From Flavobacterium sp. TR2 (GTDB taxonomy: Bacteria; Bacteroidota; Bacteroidia; Flavobacteriales; Flavobacteriaceae): 64,000 nucleotides of DNA. Under the pieces are notes generated by a model. That model was not told where the DNA came from and searched no databases. It worked only from the letters and a program-made list of their open reading frames with translations. Every line of letters starts with the position of its first letter. Positions within the stretch are counted from its first letter, which is position 1. Below, piece by piece: positions 45,722 through 53,723 of the stretch. The translations under genes were made by a program, and so were the position numbers. The stretch lies in contig NZ_CP104307.1 of assembly GCF_025252405.1 (NCBI RefSeq), positions 4,774,001 to 4,838,000 of the forward strand, given 5' to 3'.

Positions 45722-47119
45722 TTAATCTGGATTGGCCAATATCTTGTACAGTTCGGCATTTGAAAGATAAAACTGGTTCTCTAAACTTATTTGCGAAAGC
45801 TTAGCGCTAACCAGATTATTCTCTCTCGAATTGATTAAGAAAATCGAGCTTTCTCCAAACGAAAACAGTTTTTCTTCTGAATTTAGCATCGTCATATAAT
45901 CTTTTACCAAATTGTCGATTACGACTTTCTGTTTTCTTAATGACGCAATTTCGGTCTGCTGTGCTTTTATTTTATTTTTCAATTCCAATCGCTGCTGGCC
46001 TATGTCATATTGCATATCCTGAATTTTCAGCTTTGCCATTTTCAAACTTCCGCGTTCTTTTCTTAAGAAAATCGGGAAACTGAAATCGATATTAAACTTA
46101 TAGTCATCGGCGTTGAAATTATTCCAATAATTCGGTTCTGAAATGTAATTATACCCTACGTTTATTTTTGGAAGCAATGCATTGGCTTTCAGCTGGCGGT
46201 TGACTTCCAAAATACCCATTTTTGTTTCCAAAGACTGAATTTTCGGGTGTGAATCTAATGATTCTGTATCGACCATCATGGCATCTGTTTTTAGTGTCTC
46301 TTCGATCGTCTGAGCTAGATTTTCTTCTGGTTTTACCAAATCTCCCAATTCAACCGGAACATCTTCAATCCATAAAAAATTGGCTAGTTTAAGCTTTGCT
46401 TTTGCCAATTTTAAATTTCCGTTTTCAACATTCAGCTCTCTGTTACGCACTGTAATTTTAGCTTCTACACTGTCAATTGCCGGTGCGTCTCCTGCTGCTA
46501 TCAGCTTTTTGACGCCTTCAAAACGAGTGCTGGCAAAACCAAGATAGTTTTTATACAGTTCAGCTTCATTATAGCTTTTTCTCCATTCAAAATAAGCTTC
46601 GCTTGCCTGATACAAGATTTCAATCGCTCTCAGTTTTCGCTGCGCATCGCTCAGTTTCACGTTAAGTTTTCCTTCGCGAACATCTGCCATTCTCTGGTTG
46701 ATGAACATTCCCTGGCCTAAAGCCACATTAATGCCAAGCGAAGTTAATCCTGCTTCTGGAGTTTTGTTCTGCGGATTGTAATATTCACCGTTTGTGTCAT
46801 CAAAACCTGCTTTAATTTCAACTCCATACCAAGTCGGAATTTTGAAACTGCTGTTTAGCAACGAATAATATTCTGTGCCTTTAAATTCTTTCTTATTGTA
46901 ATCTACTTCAATTTTCGGGTCAAATCCGCCACGCGCTGCCATTAATTTTGCCTGAGCATTTGTCACTTCAAGATTGGCTTGTTTTACCAGCGGATGGTAT
47001 TTTTTTACGTATCCCAAATACTCGATAAAAGTAAGCTCCTCTTGATTAAAATTCTGGCTGTACAGTGTAGAAAAACAAAATAACGTTAAGAAAGAAAACA
47101 ATTTTACAAGATTTCTCAT
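45722..47119 (-). CDS. TolC-family outer membrane efflux protein
   Basis: 465 residues with signal peptide (FLTLFCFSTLYSQ). Long helical repeats with heptad patterns (VKKYHPLVKQANLEVTNAQAKL, LDSHPKIQSLETKMGILEVNRQ) and beta-strands such as FKFNIDFSFPIFLRKERGSL are typical of OEP/TolC. It forms the outer-membrane channel of the exporter with HlyD and the ABC protein upstream, one base apart. Substrate unknown. Confidence 0.92.
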   Translation of the reverse strand: MRNLVKLFSFLTLFCFSTLYSQNFNQEELTFIEYLGYVKKYHPLVKQANLEVTNAQAKLMAARGGFDPKIEVDYNKKEFKGTEYYSLLNSSFKIPTWYGVEIKAGFDDTNGEYYNPQNKTPEAGLTSLGINVALGQGMFINQRMADVREGKLNVKLSDAQRKLRAIEILYQASEAYFEWRKSYNEAELYKNYLGFASTRFEGVKKLIAAGDAPAIDSVEAKITVRNRELNVENGNLKLAKAKLKLANFLWIEDVPVELGDLVKPEENLAQTIEETLKTDAMMVDTESLDSHPKIQSLETKMGILEVNRQLKANALLPKINVGYNYISEPNYWNNFNADDYKFNIDFSFPIFLRKERGSLKMAKLKIQDMQYDIGQQRLELKNKIKAQQTEIASLRKQKVVIDNLVKDYMTMLNSEEKLFSFGESSIFLINSRENNLVSAKLSQISLENQFYLSNAELYKILANPD

Positions 47120-47120
47120 T

Positions 47121-48473
47121 TTACTTTTTCTCCTTTCCTTTTTCTACTTTTTCTCCTGAATTATAATAATTTGGTGGGAATCCGTTCAGGTTTCGCCAAA
47201 TCTCGTACCATACCGAAACGGTTTCTAGCAATGCAATACTTTGTGCGCCAGCCCCGATGCTCAATTCTTTTGGCCAATGGCGATCTTCTCCATCTGGCGA
47301 AACTAAAATTCTGTATTTTCCGTTCGGACTAATGAAGTTTTCTATCGCTACAACTTTTCCTCCATAAGTTCCGTAAGACAAGCCTGGCCATCCCGAGAAT
47401 ACGATTCTCGGCCATCCGTCAAACCACACTCGAACTTTTGCGCCTCGGTGAACCAATGGCAAATCGATTGGATCTACGTAAGTTTCTACCGCAATATCAT
47501 AATTAGATGGCATGATGCTTACAACTGGAGTACCTTCTTTTATCGTTTCTCCAATACCTGCCAATAAAGCACGGTTTACATAACCGCTCTGTGGCGCTGT
47601 AATGTAGTACAAACCATTTCTAAGTCTGTAATTCGTATACTGGTTTTCCAGTTTGTTAACCTGAGCTTCTGTGTCGTACTGCGTGCTCAAAGCGGTAAAT
47701 TTATCGCTTCTTGATTTCGATATTTTCTCAGCATACTCGGCAGTAATTCTATTGATTTCTACTTTTGCATTTATCAATTCGTTTTTACTGCTCAGCAATT
47801 TATTTTCCTGCGTAATCACGTACGCTTCCGATTCTTGCAGTTTTAATCTTTTCTGCTCGACATCGGTAAGCGGTTTAAGTCCTTCTTTGTTTAAAGCCGT
47901 CGAACGGTCAAATTGTGTTTTTGCAATTCGAAGCTGTGTTTTTACTGCAACCAAATCCATGCTGTCGCTTTTTATTTTCAGCTGAGATTGACGGATTTTG
48001 TTTTGCGCCTGCTGCAGTTTCAACTGTTTTTCTGTGTTGAGCGATTGCGCCTGCACATCAAGAGAATTTACTTTATCGCTATACGATTCTACAGCCATTT
48101 TTTTGGCATCGACCTGCTGTTTGGTATTGCCAACCAAATTAGGATCCAGATAATCTTCTTTAATCTCCGAAATATAAAGAATGGTATCTCCTTTTTTTAC
48201 ATAATCGCCTTCTTTTACAAACCATTTTTCAATTCTGCCCGCAATGGCATTATGAACCGTTTGCGGTCTTTGGTCTGGTTTTAAAGTCGTAACAGAACCT
48301 GTTCCCGAAATATTCTGCGTCCACGGCAGAAAAAGGCATAATACTGAAAATATCAGAAACCCGATTATGACTCTGTTTAAAATTTTATAATGAGGTCTTC
48401 GGGCAACGCTTGTAATCGATTTGTAATGGCCCGGCGTTATAAGTACGTTATTATCTTTAGATATATTGAGCAT
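47121..48473 (-). CDS. HlyD-family periplasmic adaptor
   Basis: 450 residues. One membrane anchor (VIIGFLIFSVLCLFLPW), then a lipoyl-like half (VHNAIAGRIEKWFVKEGDYVKKGD), a long coiled coil at about 120-290 (repeated LKLQQAQNKIRQSQ) and the returning beta-barrel (APQSGYVNRALLAGIGETIKEGTPVVSIMP). It bridges the inner-membrane ABC protein and TolC. Two bases separate it from the ABC gene. Confidence 0.92.
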   Translation of the reverse strand: MLNISKDNNVLITPGHYKSITSVARRPHYKILNRVIIGFLIFSVLCLFLPWTQNISGTGSVTTLKPDQRPQTVHNAIAGRIEKWFVKEGDYVKKGDTILYISEIKEDYLDPNLVGNTKQQVDAKKMAVESYSDKVNSLDVQAQSLNTEKQLKLQQAQNKIRQSQLKIKSDSMDLVAVKTQLRIAKTQFDRSTALNKEGLKPLTDVEQKRLKLQESEAYVITQENKLLSSKNELINAKVEINRITAEYAEKISKSRSDKFTALSTQYDTEAQVNKLENQYTNYRLRNGLYYITAPQSGYVNRALLAGIGETIKEGTPVVSIMPSNYDIAVETYVDPIDLPLVHRGAKVRVWFDGWPRIVFSGWPGLSYGTYGGKVVAIENFISPNGKYRILVSPDGEDRHWPKELSIGAGAQSIALLETVSVWYEIWRNLNGFPPNYYNSGEKVEKGKEKK

Positions 48474-48475
48474 GA

Positions 48476-50131
48476 TTAAAGCTTTATGTCGTTAATAATT
48501 TTCCCGTCATCAATCGTAATCATACGACTGCATTTGCTTTTCCAGATATCATTTTTAGAAGTCACAATTACAGTCCAGTCGTTTTCTTCGGAAAGTAAAA
48601 AATCAACAATTTTACTCGAAGTGATTTCGTCCATTTTATCAACCGGATCTTCCAAGAATAAGATATTTGGTTTCCCTACAATGCTTCTAGCCAAAAGAAT
48701 TTTTTGCACATCAGAAGCAGAAAGTTCGCGACCGCCAGGATGGATTTGATTCTCCAGTCCGTTCTCAAAAGTTTTAATGTACGGTGTCAGCCCAACATTG
48801 TCTAAAGCCCATTTTAAATCATCGCTATTTAGTTTTTCATTTCCAAAAATAATATTCTCGCGTATTGTCCCTGCAAAAAGCGTATCGCCTTGCAAGAATG
48901 TACCCGCTTGTGCTCTGTACGTATCTTCGTTGAGGCGATTCATGTAATTATCTGTGACATACATTGCTCCGCTTTCTGGCTCTAAAACCCCCGAAAGAAG
49001 TCGCAGCAAAGTACTTTTTCCCGCACCATTTGTTCCCGTTAGAATAATTTTTTCGCCTTGAGAAATTTTCAGATTAATATTCTTAAGCGACTTCTTATTA
49101 TGCTCCGGGTAATTGTAGCTAATACTTTCAGTCTCGATATTGATTCCTTTTTCTGTTTTGTCTGAAGTCTGAGGAATGCACGAAATTTCCATGTCTGTCA
49201 CTTGACCAATTTTTTCAACAGAAGTCAATACATCGTAGAAAGACTCCAACCCGAAGATGATTTTTTCTACCGAATTGATCAATAATACAATTACGATTTC
49301 AGCTGCTACGAACTGCCCTATGTTCATTTGGTGGTGAATTACCAGAAAACCACCGATGGATAATAAGGCAGCAGTAACAATTACTTTAAAAATAGTAAGC
49401 TGAATGTATTGTTTTTTCATTACCTGAAAGTGTTTTTCACGGTAATTAACGTAGTTGGTCGCGTATTCGTCATTTCTTTCCAAAGCATATTCAAAAGCTC
49501 CTTTCCTGCGGAAACTTTCTCTATTTCTAGCAATTTCCTGAAGCCACGCTGCCACTTTGTACTTAAATTTTGATTCGTTCAAACTGGTTTCGAGACCGTC
49601 TTTGTACGAAAATTTAAAAATGACATATAATATGACTATAAATAAAAGCCCGATTACCATGAAGAAAGAATGGTACAGCACCAATAAGATAATCCCCAGA
49701 CCAACCTGAAGGAATGCTGTACAGAAATCTAGAAGCAGTTTTGCAGTGCCTTTCTGTACCATCAAAGTATCAAAAAAGCGATTGGCTTTTTCGGGAGCAT
49801 ACTCTGAGTACATTTCTTTAAATTTAATTAAAGGCATTCTGTAGGCAAACTCAAAAGAAGAACGCACAAAAATTCGTTGCTGCAAATTTTCAACAATACG
49901 CAGCTGCAAAATCGTCAGCACGCCTCCAAAACCAACTCCAACCGTAACCAGAATCACGAGTACGATCCACGAGACGCTCAGCTGTCCGCTTTGAATAAAA
50001 TTAATAATAGCTTGGATTCCCAATGGCAGGGAAAGATTGACTAACCCTGCAAATGCAGCATAGAAGATAATTTGATACACATCGCGCTTATCGAGCTGCA
50101 ATAAGTTGTAAAATCGTTTGAATGGTGTCAT
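48476..50131 (-). CDS. ABC exporter (membrane + ATPase) with altered catalytic motifs
   Basis: 551 residues from the ATG giving MTPFKRFYNLLQ; an upstream TTG is unlikely. Residues about 15-310 are a six-helix exporter domain, without a C39 peptidase. The ATPase has Walker A GTNGAGKST (K372), but Walker B reads ILFLEDPVD (E494-D495 in place of the usual D-E), the signature is ELSASDVQK rather than LSGGQ, and the H-loop His is missing (VIVTSKNDIW). With HlyD and TolC it forms a type I-like exporter of unknown cargo. These changes suggest slow or altered ATP turnover. Confidence 0.9.
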   Translation of the reverse strand: MTPFKRFYNLLQLDKRDVYQIIFYAAFAGLVNLSLPLGIQAIINFIQSGQLSVSWIVLVILVTVGVGFGGVLTILQLRIVENLQQRIFVRSSFEFAYRMPLIKFKEMYSEYAPEKANRFFDTLMVQKGTAKLLLDFCTAFLQVGLGIILLVLYHSFFMVIGLLFIVILYVIFKFSYKDGLETSLNESKFKYKVAAWLQEIARNRESFRRKGAFEYALERNDEYATNYVNYREKHFQVMKKQYIQLTIFKVIVTAALLSIGGFLVIHHQMNIGQFVAAEIVIVLLINSVEKIIFGLESFYDVLTSVEKIGQVTDMEISCIPQTSDKTEKGINIETESISYNYPEHNKKSLKNINLKISQGEKIILTGTNGAGKSTLLRLLSGVLEPESGAMYVTDNYMNRLNEDTYRAQAGTFLQGDTLFAGTIRENIIFGNEKLNSDDLKWALDNVGLTPYIKTFENGLENQIHPGGRELSASDVQKILLARSIVGKPNILFLEDPVDKMDEITSSKIVDFLLSEENDWTVIVTSKNDIWKSKCSRMITIDDGKIINDIKL

Positions 50132-50233
50132 GAATTTAAAGTATAAATACAAGATTATTACATAGAATAAATATACGGCAAAAACCGCATTTATAGATTA
50201 AGTTTTTGCCCTAATCCTTAAAAAAACAAGTAT

Positions 50234-50638
50234 TTATGAATTGAACCGAGGAGGCGGTATGTCTATCTTGCCATGAAAACCAAACGAGAAGATTGTATTA
50301 TCGATATATTTTTTCCCTTCAGATTCCATTAAAAAATAAAAGTTAGGCATCAAAGATTCTGATGAAACTAAATATTCCATTAAGGGAATTCCTTTGGCTA
50401 ATTTGGCTGTTTTGGTATCTTTTGTCTTATAATCATCCAGTTCTTCTGGAATTCCGTCACATTTAAAGATTTTCTTCAGAAAGCTGCAGGTAATTCCTTT
50501 TACAGTATACGTTTCAGCGTTATCGCTTAAGATTCGGCCCACACTATTAGAAATGTTTAAACTGCTAATTAGAAAATAGCCGACTAGTAACGCCTGAAGG
50601 CATTTGCATAAAAAGCTATTTTTAATTTTGTTCAACAT
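50234..50638 (-). CDS. Small secreted/membrane-anchored protein of unknown function
   Basis: 134 residues. One hydrophobic segment near the N-terminus (CLQALLVGYFLISSLNIS) suggests a signal or anchor; the rest is polar and ends DIPPPRFNS. Cys pairs occur in TCSFLKKIFKCDG. It lies 102 bases upstream of the exporter genes on the same strand. It could be cargo or an accessory, or a Bacteroidota small protein of the PPPRF-ending type. I do not recognise it. Confidence 0.6.
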   Translation of the reverse strand: MLNKIKNSFLCKCLQALLVGYFLISSLNISNSVGRILSDNAETYTVKGITCSFLKKIFKCDGIPEELDDYKTKDTKTAKLAKGIPLMEYLVSSESLMPNFYFLMESEGKKYIDNTIFSFGFHGKIDIPPPRFNS

Positions 50639-50991
50639 ATTCTAAAAGGCTGAAAGTTTAATTAAATCACATCATTTTGAATCAAAATCTCAATGATTTA
50701 AGGCGTTTACTGCAATTTTAATGAGCGCGCAAGTTAGAGCCAATTTTTTTCTAGAACATTAAAATAACATTAGAATTTAGAATCATTACAAACTTTAAAA
50801 TTATATTAACAAGGCATTCTTACAGGCTTATCGGAATTATGTAAAGACCGATGGCAATTCTATAACTCTTATGCGTATAGGCACTTTACTTTTGGGTATC
50901 GAAAATTCGACAAAGTTTAAGTAAAAGAAATAATATCGTGTTACCAATTAAAGAAACCCAATTTACAAACCCTTTAATACCTAATCTAGAG

Positions 50992-51450
50992 ATGATCTAC
51001 GCAAAAGATGATTTGACCCGTTTTTTAGATGCTCAAAATAAGCTTTATCTGACTGCTCTTTCTGAAATTAAAAAAGGAAAGAAAGAGACCAACTGGATGT
51101 GGTTTATTTTTCCGCAGATTAAAGGTTTAGGAAAAAGTGCCATTTCTGATTATTATGCTGTTGCGGATTTAAAAGAAGCAACCGAATTTCTAAATCATCC
51201 CATTTTATCTAAGCACTTAATTGAAATCTCGAAGCTTCTTTTAACTTTTAAAAAGAAATCTGCTGAAGGTATTTTGGGCGAACTCGATGCTCGAAAATTA
51301 CATTCGTCAATGAGCCTATTTGTTCAGGTAGAAAATGCGCATCCTGTTTTTCAGGAGATTTTAGATACTTTTTTCTTTGGACATTTGGATCAATTGACTT
51401 TAAATTTTACAACCAATGAAATGTTCCTAACGGAACAAGAAAATATGTAA
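50992..51450 (+). CDS. DUF1810-family protein
   Basis: About 152 residues from the ATG giving MIYAKDDLTRFLDAQ; a GTG 18 codons earlier is possible. Family motifs are NWMWFIFPQIKGLGKSAISDYYAV, DLKEATEFLNHPIL and ELDARKLHSSMSLF. The fold is a small helical domain; the function is unknown. It is divergent from the small unknown gene and converges on the dsbD-like gene. Confidence 0.85.
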   Translation: MIYAKDDLTRFLDAQNKLYLTALSEIKKGKKETNWMWFIFPQIKGLGKSAISDYYAVADLKEATEFLNHPILSKHLIEISKLLLTFKKKSAEGILGELDARKLHSSMSLFVQVENAHPVFQEILDTFFFGHLDQLTLNFTTNEMFLTEQENM

Positions 51451-51489
51451 AAAAAGCGGTTATCACATTTTGTGTTAACCGCTTTTTTT
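51448..51489. terminator. Bidirectional terminator between converging genes
   Basis: AAAAAAAGCGGTTA and TAACCGCTTTTTTT form a 14-bp stem with a 13-base loop, giving a T-tract on either strand. It separates the DUF1810 gene from the convergent dsbD-like gene. Confidence 0.85.
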
Positions 51490-51536
51490 GCCAAGTAATC
51501 ATTCCGTAGGAATGTTTCATTGGTACGTCCTAAATA

Positions 51537-53579
51537 TTAGCTTTTTTCAAAATTAGAAACGCCCTTTTTAAGCCAATTCAAATATTCTTCGATATCTGGA
51601 TTGTAAGCAGAAGTTTCGTTGAGCGTTTCTCCGTTATGATCAACCAGAACATAAAAAGGCTGAGCATTGGTTTTGTAAGTCAGCGTTTGGAATTCGCTCC
51701 ATTTTTGCCCAATGTATTTTAATTTTTTGCCTGTCAATTTAGAAGTAATCTGTTCGTTCGGATTCAGTTCTCTTTTGTCATCTACATAAAGCGAAATTAA
51801 AACCAAGTCGCCTTTTAAGACTTTCTGAACCTTTTCGTCAGACCAAACATTGTCTTCCATTTTACGGCAGTTTACACAGGCATGACCCGTAAAATCAATC
51901 ATAACTGGCTTTCCTATTTTTTTGGCATACTTCATACCTAAATCATAGTCGGTAAAAGCCATGATGTTATGCGGTCCAAGCTCTGCCCCTTCAGGCAAGT
52001 TTTGAGTTATTTCGTCTGAAGAAACGTTGTTCAAACCATTTGGGATTTCGCTATAATGCATTGGCGGAGGAAAACCGCTAATCATTTTAAGCGGTGCGCC
52101 CCAAATTCCGGGAATCAGATAAATGGTAAAAGCCAAAACCAAAACGCCTAACCCAAGCCTTCCAACACTTATATTTGAAACTGGGCTGTCATGCGGCAAC
52201 TGAATTTTTCCAAATAAATAAAAAGCTAATGTTCCGAAAATCGCGATCCAAATTGCTAAAAATGTTTCTCTTTCCAGCCAGTGCAATTGCAGAACCAAAT
52301 CGGCATTAGAAAGGAATTTGAAAGCAAGCGCCATTTCTAAAAACCCTAAGAATACTTTAACCGAATTCAGCCAGCCTCCTGATTTTGGAAGGGAATTCAG
52401 CCAGCCCGGAAAAGCGGCAAAAAGAGTAAATGGCAAAGCCAAAGCCAGAGAAAAACCAAACATTCCGACAAAAGGCGCAATTCCTCCGCGCGAAGCGGCT
52501 TCGACCAGCAAAGTGCCCACTATGGGGCCCGTGCAAGAAAAAGACACAATTGCCAATGCCAAAGCCATAAACAATATGCCTACGATTCCGCCTCTATCAG
52601 CCTGCGAATCGACTTTGTTTGCCCATGCATTTGGAAGCATGATTTCGAATGCTCCTAAAAATGAAAAAGCAAAAATCATTAAAAGCACAAAAAAGATCAG
52701 ATTAAACCAAACGTTTGTCGAAAGCGCATTTAAAGAATCTGCTCCAAAAGCCCAAGTTACAACAGCTCCCAAGAAGATATAAATGGCAATAATAGCGATT
52801 CCGTAAAAAACGGCTTTTCTGATTCCCTGCGATTTGGTCTTGCTTTGTTTGGTAAAAAAACTCACCGTCATCGGAATCATCGGAAAAACGCAAGGTGTCA
52901 GCAAGGCTGCAAATCCTGAGAAAAAGGACAATAAAAAAATGGTCCATAAACTTCTAGATGTTGTTTTAGGCTCGTTTTTTTTGAAAGCTGCTTGAGGCAT
53001 TTTTACCTCTTCTGCCGTAACAATTTGTTCTGTTTTTTCTTTTGCTTCAGTACTTGAAGAATCTATTGCGATTATTCTTGTTTCTTCTTTTACGGCCGCT
53101 TCTATTAGAGTTTTCGCTTTCGCGGATGGGCTTATGCTAAACTCCAATTCGTCTGAACTTGGCGGAAGACAGTTTTCATCATTGCAAACCATAAATTCAA
53201 CCTCTGCATTGATTTTAAAAGGTTTTGATGACAATATTTTGACGCGCTGCCTAAAGGTGGTTTCTTTTTCAAAAAACTTAATCTGCATTTTGAAAACAGG
53301 ATCGTTAACCGTTTTTCCTTTTTCTTCTTTTACAGCATCAATAAGCTGGAAATCGGCTCCTTTTATAAAATTAAAATGGGTCGGAATCGGACCTCCGTCT
53401 GAAACTTCCTGACTGTATAAATGCCAGCCCGATTCGATAATGGCTTTTGCCTGCAATTCGTATTCAGTATCGGAAATTTTCTCGACACTGGTTTTCCATT
53501 TTATGGGATTGTATATCTGAGCCTTTACTAATATGGAAAACAGCAGGAAAAAGCCCAGTAAAAAAACATTTTTTTTCAT
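51537..53579 (-). CDS. dsbD: DsbD-type thiol:disulfide interchange protein
   Basis: About 680 residues. ATG giving MKKNVFLLGFFLLFSIL is chosen because it opens a signal peptide. Residues about 25-160 are a DsbD alpha-like domain (with MVCNDENCLPP), about 210-480 are eight helices including LLTPCVFPMIPMTVSFF and SFSCTGPIVGTLL with the redox Cys, and about 540-680 are a thioredoxin domain with HACVNC. It passes electrons from cytoplasmic thioredoxin to periplasmic partners. The neighbouring thioredoxin-fold proteins of this cluster are probable clients. Confidence 0.93.
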   Translation of the reverse strand: MKKNVFLLGFFLLFSILVKAQIYNPIKWKTSVEKISDTEYELQAKAIIESGWHLYSQEVSDGGPIPTHFNFIKGADFQLIDAVKEEKGKTVNDPVFKMQIKFFEKETTFRQRVKILSSKPFKINAEVEFMVCNDENCLPPSSDELEFSISPSAKAKTLIEAAVKEETRIIAIDSSSTEAKEKTEQIVTAEEVKMPQAAFKKNEPKTTSRSLWTIFLLSFFSGFAALLTPCVFPMIPMTVSFFTKQSKTKSQGIRKAVFYGIAIIAIYIFLGAVVTWAFGADSLNALSTNVWFNLIFFVLLMIFAFSFLGAFEIMLPNAWANKVDSQADRGGIVGILFMALALAIVSFSCTGPIVGTLLVEAASRGGIAPFVGMFGFSLALALPFTLFAAFPGWLNSLPKSGGWLNSVKVFLGFLEMALAFKFLSNADLVLQLHWLERETFLAIWIAIFGTLAFYLFGKIQLPHDSPVSNISVGRLGLGVLVLAFTIYLIPGIWGAPLKMISGFPPPMHYSEIPNGLNNVSSDEITQNLPEGAELGPHNIMAFTDYDLGMKYAKKIGKPVMIDFTGHACVNCRKMEDNVWSDEKVQKVLKGDLVLISLYVDDKRELNPNEQITSKLTGKKLKYIGQKWSEFQTLTYKTNAQPFYVLVDHNGETLNETSAYNPDIEEYLNWLKKGVSNFEKS

Positions 53580-53723
53580 GGGTAAAAATCTTAAAAAAGA
53601 GGGTTGAATAGCAAAAAACAACCCTCTTGGTAATCCGCTATACAAACTAAATTGCTTACTAATTCAAAATACTATTTGATAGGGAAATACAAATTAAACT
53701 CTAGTAAATAAAAAGGGATCAGA

